Source: DAOVRD01 sp964521715
GTDB lineage: Bacteria > Planctomycetota > Brocadiia > SM23-32
Reading direction: 5' to 3'
NCBI GenBank assembly: GCA_964521715.1
Contig: CAZFSS010000033.1
Coordinates: 1 to 47,251, forward strand
Length of the DNA: 47,251 nt
The notes under the pieces were generated by a model. It saw only the letters and a program-made list of their open reading frames with translations. It was not told where the DNA came from and searched no databases. Made by a program: the position numbers and the translations under genes. Position 1 is the first letter of the stretch. Each line of letters begins with the position of its first letter. Shown here piece by piece: positions 17,399-27,338 of this stretch.

Positions 17399-19192
17399 AT
17401 GAAAGAGATCAAAATGCTGGTCTGGTGTGTGCTGGCGGCGGTCCTGGCGGCAGGGGCAGCGCCGGCGGCGAAGGCGGACGAACCGGCGGCCCCCGCAACC
17501 CCGGCCGCCCACTACGCGTACTTCGAGGTGGACGGCTACCTCAGGGAATCGCTGCCCGCCGTGTACCTGTTCGAGACGGAGGCGGAAACGCTGCACGACC
17601 TGCTCGGGCGGATCGAACGCGCGCGGAACGATGGCAACGTTCAGGGCCTCATCGTGAAAGTGGGCTCCCTCGACGCGGGATGGGCCAAGGTCCAGGACAT
17701 CCGGGCCGCGCTCAGCCGGTGCCGTGCCGAGGGCAAGGACGTCATCTGCTACCTGGAAGGAGCGGACAGCCGCACCTACTACCTGGCCACCGGCGCGGGA
17801 CGGATCGTCTCGGCCCCGACGGGGCATCTGATGCTGGTGGGCCTGCGGGCGGAGGCCATCTTCGCGAAGGGCCTGCTGGACAAGATCGGGGCGGAGGCCG
17901 ACTTCGTGCAGGCCGGCGAGTACAAGACCGCCGGGGAGACGCTGATGCGGCAGGAGCCGTCGCCGGCGTTCCGCGAGTCGATGGAGTCCGTGCTGCGCGA
18001 TTACTACCATCAGCTCCTGGCCGGCATTGCGGAGGGAAGGGGCATCGCCGTCAGCGCGGCCGACGAGCTGGTCCGCGGCGGCCCCTACACCGCTCAGCAG
18101 GCCATGGAGGTGGGCGCGCTGGACGGCGTGATGTTCTACGACGAGCTGCTCGCCGACCTTCGCGAGCGGCACGGCGGGCCGGTCGTGGTCGAGTCCGACT
18201 ACGGCAAGGAGGCGCGCCCGCAGCCGCTCAAGTCCGGACCTTTCGGCGTCTTCAGCCTGCTGATGGGCGGCGGCGCGCCCCGGCGTCCGGAGGCGGGCGG
18301 GCCCGCCATCGCCGTGCTTCACGCCAGCGGCCCCATCATGACGGGCGAGTTCGATGGGTTCGGGCTGGGCGAGGAGGTGGTGGCTGCAGACAGCTTCGTC
18401 AAGGTCATCCGCAAGGCGGCTGCAGACGAGAACATCAAGGCCATCGTGTTGCGCGTCGAGAGCCCCGGCGGCAGCGCGCTGGCCTGCGACATCATCTGGC
18501 GGGAACTGCGCCTTGCCGACCGGAAGAAGCCCGTCATCGCCTCCCTGTCCGACGTCGCCGCGTCCGGCGGCTACTACATCGCGGCGGGCGCGCGCAAGGT
18601 CGTCGCTGAGCCCGGTGCCCTGACCGGCTCGATAGGCGTGGTGGCGGGCAAGCTCGTGCTGGGCGGCCTTTTCGAGAAGCTCGGCCTGAACGTCGCCGTC
18701 TTCGAGGAGGGCGGCAACGCCGGCATGATGTCCATGTTCAGCAAGTTCTCGGACGAGGAGCGCGGCAAACTGGAGCAGCTCGTCCTGCGGACGTACGACA
18801 TCTTCCTGTCGCGCGTGGCCGAGACGCGGCCCGGCATGGCCGTGGCGGACGTCGACAAGGTGGCACAGGGACGCATCTGGACTGGCAGGCAGGCGGCCGA
18901 GCGGGGGCTGGTGGACACCCTGGGCGGCATCGGCGAAGCCGTGGCCGCCGCCAAGGAAGCCGCCGGCATCCCTCCCGATCAGGTCGTGCAGATCGTCCAT
19001 CTGCCCCGGTCGCGCAGCCTGGTGGAGGTCGTGCTGTTCGGCAAGGAGGGCGAGGCGGAAATGCTGAGCCCCTGGAATGCGGCCGCCATGCTGGCGGCGC
19101 CCCCGAGCGTGCGCGCCTATCTGCTCGCGCTGTTGCCCCTTCAGCGCGAGATCGTGACCTGCACCATGCCGGCCGCCGTCACGATTCGCTAG
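17399..19192 (+). CDS. sppA: Signal peptide peptidase SppA (67K type)
   Basis: A 597-residue two-domain SppA, a membrane-bound Ser-Lys protease that degrades released signal peptides at the periplasmic face. The N-terminal domain carries the catalytic lysine Lys176 in GEYKTAGE; the C-terminal domain carries nucleophile Ser389 in DVAASGGYYIA, preceded by RVESPGGSALA. This split arrangement is the long E. coli type rather than the short single-domain type. A signal or anchor segment covers residues 7-25. The ATG at 17399 is chosen over an upstream TTG in poor sequence. Its 3' end overlaps prfA tail-to-tail by 14 bases. Confidence 0.93.
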   Translation: MKEIKMLVWCVLAAVLAAGAAPAAKADEPAAPATPAAHYAYFEVDGYLRESLPAVYLFETEAETLHDLLGRIERARNDGNVQGLIVKVGSLDAGWAKVQDIRAALSRCRAEGKDVICYLEGADSRTYYLATGAGRIVSAPTGHLMLVGLRAEAIFAKGLLDKIGAEADFVQAGEYKTAGETLMRQEPSPAFRESMESVLRDYYHQLLAGIAEGRGIAVSAADELVRGGPYTAQQAMEVGALDGVMFYDELLADLRERHGGPVVVESDYGKEARPQPLKSGPFGVFSLLMGGGAPRRPEAGGPAIAVLHASGPIMTGEFDGFGLGEEVVAADSFVKVIRKAAADENIKAIVLRVESPGGSALACDIIWRELRLADRKKPVIASLSDVAASGGYYIAAGARKVVAEPGALTGSIGVVAGKLVLGGLFEKLGLNVAVFEEGGNAGMMSMFSKFSDEERGKLEQLVLRTYDIFLSRVAETRPGMAVADVDKVAQGRIWTGRQAAERGLVDTLGGIGEAVAAAKEAAGIPPDQVVQIVHLPRSRSLVEVVLFGKEGEAEMLSPWNAAAMLAAPPSVRAYLLALLPLQREIVTCTMPAAVTIR

Positions 19193-20312
19193 CGGACGGC
19201 TCCATGGCCGACTCGGCGAACACCTTGATCCGCTGCTGCCTGTCGTATTCGGCCAGGGCGTCGAACATGCGGTCGCAGTTGCCGAGCAGGAAGCTCTCCA
19301 CGCCGAAGACGTCCAGCCCGATCCGGTGGTCGGTGACGCGGTCCTGGGGGAAGTTGTAGGTGCGGATGCGCTCGTTGCGGTCGCCGCTGCCCACCTGGGA
19401 CCTGCGCAGGGCGTCGCGCTTCTCGTGCTGTTCGCGCTCCCGTTGCTCGTAGAGCTTGGCGCGCAGGATCTTCATTGCCTTCTTGCGGTTCGCCTGCTGC
19501 GACTTCTGGTCCTGGCAGCGCACGGTGATGCCGGTCGGCGTGTGCACCAGGCGCACGCACGAGCTCACCTTGTTGACGTTCTGCCCGCCCGGCCCCCTGG
19601 AGCGCATGAACGACATGTCGATGTCGTTGGGGTCGATCTCGACTTCGACCTCTCCCACCTCCGGCAAGACGGCTACCGTCGCCAGGCTGGTGTGGATGCG
19701 GCCCTGGGACTCCGTCTCGGGCACGCGCTGCACGCGGTGACCGCCGCTCTCGTAGCGCAGCCTCTGCCAGGCGCCCCTGCCGCTGATCGAGCAGACCACC
19801 TCGCGGATGCCTCCCAGGTCGGTCGTGCTGACGTCCATCTGCTCGACCTTCCATCCCTGCTTCTCGGCGTACCGCGTGTACATGCGCAGCAGGGCGGCGC
19901 CGAACAGGGCCGCCTCCTCGCCGCCCGTGCCGGCGCGGATCTCCAGGATGACGTTCCGGTCCGTCTCGGCAGCGTCGGACACGAGCAGGTCGATCACCTC
20001 CTCGAGCAGGCGCTCCTGTTCCCGCTCGGTTTCCTCGATCTCCTCGCGGGCCAGCTGCTCCAGTTCGGGGTCCTCGGTGGCTTCCTCCACGGACTGCTCG
20101 GCGTCGCGGTGCCGCTCCTGAAGGCTGCGCAGCCGGTCGTGCCTCTCGACGAACTTCGCCAGGTGCCCGTGCTCCCGGGCGACCTCGGCCAGGCGGGCGC
20201 CGTCCCGCACGATCTCCGGGTCGGCCAGCATCCGCTCGACCTTCCGGTGGCGCTCGGCCATCGCCTCCAGCGTCGCGATCAGCTTCTTCTCTGTGTCAGT
20301 GGCAAGGGTCAT
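19179..20312 (-). CDS. prfA: Peptide chain release factor 1
   Basis: A 377-residue class I release factor that ends translation at UAA/UAG. The GGQ motif is at 242-244 in SRGPGGQNVNK, and the RF1 landmark RYESGGHRVQRVP..E.QGRIHTS is intact. The stop-codon-reading tripeptide, normally PAT or PVT in RF1, reads PET at 198-200. It is slightly longer than the usual ~360 residues through its helical N-terminus. The start at ATG 20312 has GGAGGAAGG upstream. It sits 100 bases behind rpmE on the same strand, a common bacterial pairing (rpmE-prfA). Confidence 0.94.
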   Translation of the reverse strand: MTLATDTEKKLIATLEAMAERHRKVERMLADPEIVRDGARLAEVAREHGHLAKFVERHDRLRSLQERHRDAEQSVEEATEDPELEQLAREEIEETEREQERLLEEVIDLLVSDAAETDRNVILEIRAGTGGEEAALFGAALLRMYTRYAEKQGWKVEQMDVSTTDLGGIREVVCSISGRGAWQRLRYESGGHRVQRVPETESQGRIHTSLATVAVLPEVGEVEVEIDPNDIDMSFMRSRGPGGQNVNKVSSCVRLVHTPTGITVRCQDQKSQQANRKKAMKILRAKLYEQREREQHEKRDALRRSQVGSGDRNERIRTYNFPQDRVTDHRIGLDVFGVESFLLGNCDRMFDALAEYDRQQRIKVFAESAMEPSASES

Positions 20313-20369
20313 GGCTTTCGGTCCCTTCCTCCGCTCGCCGCACACGCGCTTCCGGCGCCGACATACAGC

Positions 20370-20403
20370 GGGGGCCCTTCCGCATTCCTACGAAAGGGCC
20401 CCC
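20370..20403 (-). terminator. Hairpin between rpmE and prfA
   Basis: A GC-rich stem pairs GGGGGCCCTT (20370-20379) with AAGGGCCCCC (20394-20403). It follows rpmE directly on the minus strand. No T-run follows, so it may act as an attenuator or a 3' end for rpmE mRNA rather than a full terminator. Confidence 0.45.
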
Positions 20404-20412
20404 GTGCGCAAC

Positions 20413-20673
20413 CTACTGGCCTGTCTGCTCCTGGCTCGTCTGCTCGGCGGCGATGCGGGCCTTGCGCTCCTCGATGTGCTTGCCCCAGCGCTTCTGGAAC
20501 TTCTCAATGCGGCCGGCGCTGTCCACCAGCTTCTGCTGGCCGGTGTAGAAGGGGTGGCACTTGGAGCAGACCTCGACGCGGATCTGCGGCCGGGTGGCGC
20601 GCGTGACGAAGCGCTCCCCGCACCCGCACATCACCTGGCATTCGACGTAGTCCGGATGGATTCCTTCTTTCAT
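20413..20673 (-). CDS. rpmE: 50S ribosomal protein L31, zinc-binding form
   Basis: An 86-residue L31 of the large ribosomal subunit. The four zinc ligands of the C+ form are present: Cys16 and Cys18 (MCGCGERF), Cys36 and Cys39 (VCSKCHPFYTG). The C-terminus is somewhat longer than the usual ~70 residues and rich in Lys, Glu and Gln. It is expressed from a good promoter (TTGATT-17-TATAAT) and is followed by prfA. Confidence 0.96.
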   Translation of the reverse strand: MKEGIHPDYVECQVMCGCGERFVTRATRPQIRVEVCSKCHPFYTGQQKLVDSAGRIEKFQKRWGKHIEERKARIAAEQTSQEQTGQ

Positions 20674-20723
20674 TGCTGGCTCATTTCCGTCGCGATGTAA
20701 ACGATTACCCCCCTACGCTTACC

Positions 20724-20752
20724 ATTATAGGGCCAACTCGGCCCCGAATCAA
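20724..20752 (-). promoter_or_regulatory. Promoter of rpmE-prfA
   Basis: On the minus strand TTGATT (20752-20747), 17 bp, TATAAT (20729-20724), about 50 bases upstream of the rpmE start. The -10 box is perfect. Confidence 0.75.
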
Positions 20753-20765
20753 CCGCAGTTCTGCG

Positions 20766-22496
20766 TCAGCACCCCGGTGCCCCTGGCATTTCCGCGCCTT
20801 CCCCGGCCTCAGGCGCCACGGCAGCCACGACGCCGGATCCGCGCAGGGCCGCCCGGAAGACCGTCAGCCCCTTGATGGCGACGGAGAGGCCCACCACGAT
20901 GAGGATAGCCGCGATGACGGCCAGCAGGTTACTGCGGGGCAGGCTCTTCACCTGGGTCGCGCCTGTGAAGGCCAGCAGGCTGTAGACGAGCGCCGCCATG
21001 GCCGTCACGAAGACAAGCACGGCGGGGACGGCCGTGAACGCCCAGGAGCGGCCGCGACTCAGCAGGTAGACCGTGGCAATCAGCAGGACCATGCCGGCGA
21101 TGAGCTGGTTGGCCGAGCCGAAGACGGGCCAGATGGCCCTCCAGTTGCCGAGCGCCAGCGCGGCGGCGCAGACGCCGATCAGGAGCGTCGTGAGGTAGCG
21201 GTTCTTGAAGATCGGGATGCCGAACGCGTCGGCGAGAAGCTCGCTGGCGACGTAGCGCGTGATGCGCGTGGCGGTGTCCAGCGTCGTGATCACAAAGGCC
21301 TCCAGCAAGGTGATGCCGACCAGCGCGCCGAGGGCGCCGAAGATGGGGGCGGTGAGCCGCCCGTAGCCCTCGCCGAACGTCCCTATCCAGTTGCCGCCCT
21401 TCATGAGCTCCTGGTAGACGTAGCCCTCCATGCCCGCGGGCGCCCTGGTCCAGTAGAGGCCCGCGACCACGGCGATGACGGCGAGGACCGAGACGGCTGA
21501 CTCCATGAGCATGCCGCCGTAACCGATGCGGCGGGCGTCGGCGGCGCGGGCCAGCTGCTTGGACGTCGTGCCGCTCGCCACGAGGCTGTGAAACCCCGAT
21601 ATGGCCCCGCAGGCGATCACTACGAAGAGCATGGGCCACATGGCGCCCCAGTCGGCCGAGCCGAAGGCGACGAAGGCCGGGCTCTTGACCGTGGGGTGCG
21701 TCAGGAACACGCCCAGGAAGCCGAAGAACACGCCGAAGAACAGCACGCCCGTTGACAGGTGGTCGCGCGGCTGAAGCAAGAGCCAGACGGGCAGAACCGC
21801 GGCGACCATGCCGTAGACGACCAGGATGACGGCCCACCACTGGGCGGCGTGCTCGACCGGCAGCTCGACCGGGACGTGGTAGCCCAGCACGAGCAGGCCC
21901 AGAAGCAGCAGGAGCCCTATGGCCGTGTCCAGGGCGACGGGGACGTTGGTCCTGTAGACCAGAAGCCCGACCCCCATGGCCACGAATATGAGGCCGAAGG
22001 TGGGGACAACGGTCTGGGGCGTGTCCGCCAGGGTCTTGCCGGCTACGGCGGCGAAGACGGCCACGACCAGGATCAGCGCCAGAAGGACGAAGATGCTGAA
22101 GGCGATCTTCGCAAACCGGCCCAGCACGGACTCGCTGAGCGCGCTGACCGACAGGCCCCCGTTTTCGACGGACGCGACCAGGGCGCAGTAGTCGTGGACG
22201 GCGCCGAAGAAGATGCCGCCCAGCACGATCCAGAGCAGGGCCGGCACCCACCCCCAGTACATGCAGGCGATCACCGGCCCCATGATGGGCGCGGCGCCCG
22301 CAATCGAGGCGAAGTGATGCCCGAAGAGGATCGACCAGTGCTTGGCCGGCACGTAGTCGACGCCATCGTAGAGCGCCACGGCCGGCATCGTGGCGTCTTG
22401 CCTGAGGCCGCACCACTTCGAGACCTTCCGGCCGTAGATTCTGTAGCCGAGGGCCAGGGCGCCCACGCCGATCACGGCTATGAAGATGGAGCTCAT
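20766..22496 (-). CDS. cstA: CstA family carbon-starvation transporter
   Basis: A 576-residue polytopic membrane protein of the CstA family, whose members import peptides and/or pyruvate, typically under carbon limitation. The family hallmark HWSILFGHHFASIAGAAPI lies in the first quarter, along with GG(I)FFGAVHDYCALVASV and about fourteen hydrophobic helices. It is shorter than E. coli CstA (701 residues), as in many other bacteria, lacking extra C-terminal helices. It has its own promoter with a perfect TATAAT box. Substrate cannot be read from sequence. Confidence 0.92.
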   Translation of the reverse strand: MSSIFIAVIGVGALALGYRIYGRKVSKWCGLRQDATMPAVALYDGVDYVPAKHWSILFGHHFASIAGAAPIMGPVIACMYWGWVPALLWIVLGGIFFGAVHDYCALVASVENGGLSVSALSESVLGRFAKIAFSIFVLLALILVVAVFAAVAGKTLADTPQTVVPTFGLIFVAMGVGLLVYRTNVPVALDTAIGLLLLLGLLVLGYHVPVELPVEHAAQWWAVILVVYGMVAAVLPVWLLLQPRDHLSTGVLFFGVFFGFLGVFLTHPTVKSPAFVAFGSADWGAMWPMLFVVIACGAISGFHSLVASGTTSKQLARAADARRIGYGGMLMESAVSVLAVIAVVAGLYWTRAPAGMEGYVYQELMKGGNWIGTFGEGYGRLTAPIFGALGALVGITLLEAFVITTLDTATRITRYVASELLADAFGIPIFKNRYLTTLLIGVCAAALALGNWRAIWPVFGSANQLIAGMVLLIATVYLLSRGRSWAFTAVPAVLVFVTAMAALVYSLLAFTGATQVKSLPRSNLLAVIAAILIVVGLSVAIKGLTVFRAALRGSGVVAAVAPEAGEGAEMPGAPGC

Positions 22497-22549
22497 GGGT
22501 CAGCAGCGCTTTCTGCCAGCGAAAGGGATTGCCGTCGCGTCGCACCGCG

Positions 22550-22578
22550 ATTATAGGCCGCATGCAGCACCCCCGCAA
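22550..22578 (-). promoter_or_regulatory. Promoter of cstA
   Basis: On the minus strand TTGCGG (22578-22573), 17 bp, TATAAT (22555-22550), about 55 bases before the cstA ATG at 22496. Confidence 0.65.
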
Positions 22579-22625
22579 GTCTGGCGGCCGTCGCGCGGGA
22601 CGGCTGCCCGAGACGCAGCCGGCGG

Positions 22626-22653
22626 TTGCCCGGTCCGGCAGGTCTGGTAGAAT
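22626..22653 (+). promoter_or_regulatory. Candidate promoter of the sulfatase-like gene
   Basis: TTGCCC (22626-22631), 16 bp, TAGAAT (22648-22653) with an extended TG one base upstream of the -10 box. It is divergent from the cstA promoter. Confidence 0.5.
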
Positions 22654-22696
22654 GGCGGTTTCTGCTCGGGCCGCGGCTCTAGGGGAGGACGTCCTC

Positions 22697-24103
22697 ATGA
22701 ACGTCATCCTGGTCATGTTCGACTCGCTGCGCAAGGATTGCGTGGGCATCTACGGCAGGCCGCCCTGGGGCAAGGTCAGCACGCCGCACCTGGATTCCCT
22801 GGCGGGGGAGGCCATGGTCTTCGATCGGGCCTATCCCGAGTCGCTGCCGACGCTGCCGGCGCGGCGGGCCGTTTACACGGGGCAACGGGTCTATCCCTTC
22901 TTCAACGCTGACTTCCGGCTCAAGGGCGACTTCGTGGGCGCGCCGGGATGGGGACCGATCCCGGAGGACCAGGCCACGCTGGCGGAGATCTTCCAGGCAG
23001 CAGGGTATCGCACGGGCCTGATCGCCGACGTCTACCACATGTTCAAGCCGTCCAAGAACTACTGGCGCGGCTTCGACCAGTGGACGTTCCTGCGCGGGCA
23101 GGAGAAGGACCCCTACCGCAGCGGTCCGGAGCCCACCCAGGAGGAGATCGACTACTGGCTGCCGAAGGAGCTCCAGACCGGGCCCAGGATCGCCTTCATC
23201 CGCCAGTGCCTGAAGAACATGCACGACCGCACGAAGGAGGAGGACTACTTCAACGCGCGCGTCTTCATCGAGGCCGTCCGATGGCTCGAGCAGAACCGGG
23301 ACGCCGGCCGCTTCTTCCTCACCGTGGAGAGCTTCGACCCGCACGAGCCGTGGTTCGTGCCCGAGCACTACAGGCGCATGTACGACGATTCCGGCGGGCC
23401 CCAGCAGGTCGTGAGCGGCTATGCGGATACCCATACCATGTCGCCCCAGCTCCTGCGGCGCACGCAGGCGAACTACAGCGGCCTGGTGACGATGTGCGAC
23501 CGGTGGTTCGGCTACTTCTACGAGGCGATGGAGAAGATGGGCCTGCTGGACGAAACGCTCCTGATCGTCACCTCGGACCACGGCCATTCCATCGGGGACA
23601 AGCGATACATAGGCAAGCGGGGATACCCGTCCGATCCCTCCGTCTTCGACATCCCGCTGTTCGTCCGGCACCCGGAGGGCAGGGGAGCAGGCAAGCGCAG
23701 CAGCGCCATCGTGCAGCACCACGACCTGTCCGCGGAAGTGCTGCGCTTCGCCGGCATTCAGCCGCCGGAGCCGATGGACGGGATCCCGTTCCTGGATGAA
23801 GCGCTGCGCGGCCAGGAGACGCGCGACCACGCTACAGTCGGCTGGGGCGCCGGCGTAACGGTCATCACGAAGGGCTGGTTCTTCAACTGCAAGGTGGACG
23901 GCTCGGGCCCGTTCCTCTACGACCTGAAGGCGCGCTCGCCCTACGAAGGTAACGTTGCCGACGCCAGTCCGGAGGTCGTGCGGGAGCTTTTCCAGAAGGC
24001 GGTTGACGATGCCGGCGGCCGGTATCCGGACTACCTGCTGGCCATCGCCCGCAACCAGAAGGACGCCCCCGGTTGCAGCGCACTGGCCGCGAGGCCGGTC
24101 TGA
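22697..24103 (+). CDS. Sulfatase-superfamily hydrolase with Thr in place of Cys/Ser
   Basis: A 468-residue cytoplasmic-looking member of the alkaline phosphatase/sulfatase superfamily (PF00884 type). Asp9 in MFDSLRKD and the late metal ligands in TSDHGHSIGDK are present. The sulfatase active-site motif C/S-x-P-x-R, whose first residue is converted to formylglycine, reads T52-L-P-A-R, followed by the usual AVYTGQ. With Thr it cannot be matured to formylglycine, so it more likely works as a phosphoester or other hydrolase using Thr as nucleophile, as phosphodiesterases of this fold do. No signal peptide, unlike most catabolic sulfatases. Start at ATG 22697 with AGGGGAGGA upstream. Confidence 0.85.
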   Translation: MNVILVMFDSLRKDCVGIYGRPPWGKVSTPHLDSLAGEAMVFDRAYPESLPTLPARRAVYTGQRVYPFFNADFRLKGDFVGAPGWGPIPEDQATLAEIFQAAGYRTGLIADVYHMFKPSKNYWRGFDQWTFLRGQEKDPYRSGPEPTQEEIDYWLPKELQTGPRIAFIRQCLKNMHDRTKEEDYFNARVFIEAVRWLEQNRDAGRFFLTVESFDPHEPWFVPEHYRRMYDDSGGPQQVVSGYADTHTMSPQLLRRTQANYSGLVTMCDRWFGYFYEAMEKMGLLDETLLIVTSDHGHSIGDKRYIGKRGYPSDPSVFDIPLFVRHPEGRGAGKRSSAIVQHHDLSAEVLRFAGIQPPEPMDGIPFLDEALRGQETRDHATVGWGAGVTVITKGWFFNCKVDGSGPFLYDLKARSPYEGNVADASPEVVRELFQKAVDDAGGRYPDYLLAIARNQKDAPGCSALAARPV

Positions 24104-24179
24104 TTGGGATGTCGCACGGGCGCGCACGAGGCGCCGCCCGGCCCTGCGGCTGCAAGTGGGCGGAGGAGGCTTACCGGCA

Positions 24180-24377
24180 GTGAATAATCCCGCTGCTTTG
24201 CCCGATCCACTCGACGCGACCTCGGAGTACGGCCTCGTCCGGACGATCCTGTTCTTCGGGCTCTACCTGCTTCTTGTGGTCGGACTGGTGGTGTACCTGC
24301 TGCGCAAGCTGCCGCGCCGATGGAACCGCCTGGACGGCGAAGAAGGGGACGACGACGAAGGGACGGACGAGATGTGA
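24180..24377 (+). CDS. Small single-helix membrane protein
   Basis: A 65-residue reading frame with a GTG start ten bases after a strong ribosome site, GGAGGAGG (24162-24169). It encodes one membrane helix (ILFFGLYLLLVVGLVVYLL) followed by a basic patch (RKLPRRWNR) and a very acidic tail (DGEEGDDDEGTDE). The layout (periplasmic N-terminus, helix, basic then acidic cytoplasmic tail) looks like a real small membrane protein. No family recognised. It lies 76 bases after the sulfatase-like gene and is convergent with htrA. Confidence 0.6.
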   Translation: MNNPAALPDPLDATSEYGLVRTILFFGLYLLLVVGLVVYLLRKLPRRWNRLDGEEGDDDEGTDEM

Positions 24378-24387
24378 CGGGGCCGCC

Positions 24388-24433
24388 AGTGGGCAAGGAC
24401 GCCCGTCCTCGGGGACGAGGATCTCTGCCCACT
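24388..24433. terminator. Nested hairpin between convergent genes
   Basis: An outer 8-bp stem, AGTGGGCA (24388-24395) with TGCCCACT (24426-24433), encloses an inner hairpin, CGTCC-TCGG-GGACG (24404-24417). It lies between the 3' ends of the small membrane protein gene and htrA and may serve as a bidirectional 3'-end structure. No T-run is present. Confidence 0.4.
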
Positions 24434-24476
24434 CGTGCCGCAACTTCGTCGGCCGCCCGGCCATGGGCCGCAGCGG

Positions 24477-25970
<1,494 letters not shown>

Positions 25971-26100
25971 CTCTCATCCTCCGGAGGAGGCCGCCGCTCG
26001 ACTCCACTCCCGTCAGTCGCGGTGCCAGACGCGGCAGCCAGAGCATCTAAGGTATCTGTTGCCGGGACCGCCAGTAATGTTCACGGTCCCCCTACAGGCG

Positions 26101-26129
26101 ATTCTACGACGAGCGCTTGCCTTTGTAAA
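26101..26129 (-). promoter_or_regulatory. Promoter of the htrA-like gene
   Basis: On the minus strand TTTACA (26129-26124), 17 bp, TAGAAT (26106-26101), about 130 bases upstream of the start codon. No second alternating box typical of an extracytoplasmic sigma factor was recognised. Confidence 0.55.
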
Positions 26130-26182
26130 TGCCATGAGCTGATCCGTCCGGGGCACCAGGCCGAGCGTTGCCGGCGGGCAGC

Positions 26183-26210
26183 TTGATTGACGAGGCCCAC
26201 CTGCTATACT
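26183..26210 (+). promoter_or_regulatory. Promoter of the M42 peptidase-kinase pair
   Basis: TTGATT (26183-26188), 16 bp, TATACT (26205-26210). The start codon follows at 26256, preceded by GAGAGGA. Confidence 0.6.
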
Positions 26211-26255
26211 CATGGCGTCACGGGCCGTGTCGCGGCCCCTTGAGAGGATACCGCC

Positions 26256-27332
26256 ATGAGGAAGCAGACGTTGGAGCTGTTGCAGCAGCTTACGGAGATC
26301 GACGGCGTTCCGGGATTCGAGGACGAAGTGCGGGCCTTCATCCGCAAGCGCCTGGAGGGCGCAGGGGAGTTCGAGCGGGACAACCTGGGGAGCCTCATCT
26401 GCAAGAAGGCGGGCAGGAGCGATTCGCCGCGCATCATGGTGCCCGCCCACATGGACGAGATCGGCTTCGTCGTCAAGGACATCACGGACGACGGTTACAT
26501 CCGCTTCTCGCCGCTGGGAGGCTGGCTCGACCAGGTCCTGCTGGGCCACGTCGTGACCGTCCACACCCGCAAAGGCAGGCTTGACGGCGTCATCGGCTGC
26601 ACGCCCCCGCACATGATGCCCCAGGAGGAACGGGACAAGGTCGTCAAGCGCAAGAAGATGTTCATCGACGTGGGAGCGCGTGACAAGAAGCACGCTCAGG
26701 AGAAGCTGGGCATCCGCACCGGCGATCCCATAGTGCCGCAGGAGAAGTTCCGGCGGATCGGCGACGCAAAGCACTTGCTGGCCAAGGCCTGGGACGACCG
26801 CGTCGGCTGCGCCCTTGTCATCGAGATGCTGGACGCCTTGCAGAAGGCACCTCATCCGAACACAGTCTACGGCGTCGGCACAACGCAGGAGGAGGTCGGC
26901 ACGCGCGGCGCCGAGACCGCCGCAGACGTGGTGAACCCGGACTTCTGCATCGTCCTCGAGGTCGGGCTGGCCACGGATGTGCCCGGGGTGGAAGGGGAGG
27001 TGAAGGTGGCGCTCGGCAAGGGCCCCGTCGTCTACGTTCTGGACGCCGGCACGATTGCGCACCACCGCTTCAACGACTTCGTGCTGGACATCGCGGAGAA
27101 GAAGAATATCCCGCACCAGCTCAGCCTGATCGAGGGGGGCGCGACGGACGCGCGCGCCATCAACGTGCACGCCCGGGGCGTTCCGAGCGTCCTGCTCGGA
27201 GTTCCGACCCGTTACATCCACAGCCACGCCGGCGTGATGCACACCGACGACTACGACGCCATGCTGAAGCTGCTCCTCGAAGTCGTCAAGGCGCTCGACC
27301 CCGTCGCGGCGGGCAAACTGATGAGCGAGTAG
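26256..27332 (+). CDS. M42 family metallo-aminopeptidase
   Basis: A 358-residue M42 peptidase, a family of cytoplasmic tetrahedral (TET) di-metal aminopeptidases that finish peptide breakdown. Metal ligands and catalytic residues are visible: His65 and Asp67 in VPAHMDEIGF, Asp in AWDDRVGCA, the Glu pair in TTQEEVGTRGA, and a late His in HSHAGVMHTDDY. Length is typical (~350). It is followed six bases later by the kinase-like gene, so they share a transcript. Confidence 0.93.
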   Translation: MRKQTLELLQQLTEIDGVPGFEDEVRAFIRKRLEGAGEFERDNLGSLICKKAGRSDSPRIMVPAHMDEIGFVVKDITDDGYIRFSPLGGWLDQVLLGHVVTVHTRKGRLDGVIGCTPPHMMPQEERDKVVKRKKMFIDVGARDKKHAQEKLGIRTGDPIVPQEKFRRIGDAKHLLAKAWDDRVGCALVIEMLDALQKAPHPNTVYGVGTTQEEVGTRGAETAADVVNPDFCIVLEVGLATDVPGVEGEVKVALGKGPVVYVLDAGTIAHHRFNDFVLDIAEKKNIPHQLSLIEGGATDARAINVHARGVPSVLLGVPTRYIHSHAGVMHTDDYDAMLKLLLEVVKALDPVAAGKLMSE

Positions 27333-27338
27333 CCGGGG

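Noticed and set aside
15830..19000. A 1056-codon minus-strand open frame over the spermidine-synthase-like and sppA genes
   Set aside because: Antisense shadow of two well-supported genes, with composition typical of reversed high-GC coding sequence.
20929..22749. A 606-codon minus-strand frame overlapping cstA
   Set aside because: Same strand but another frame of cstA; Arg/Pro/His-rich with no membrane helices, while the cstA frame has the family signature.
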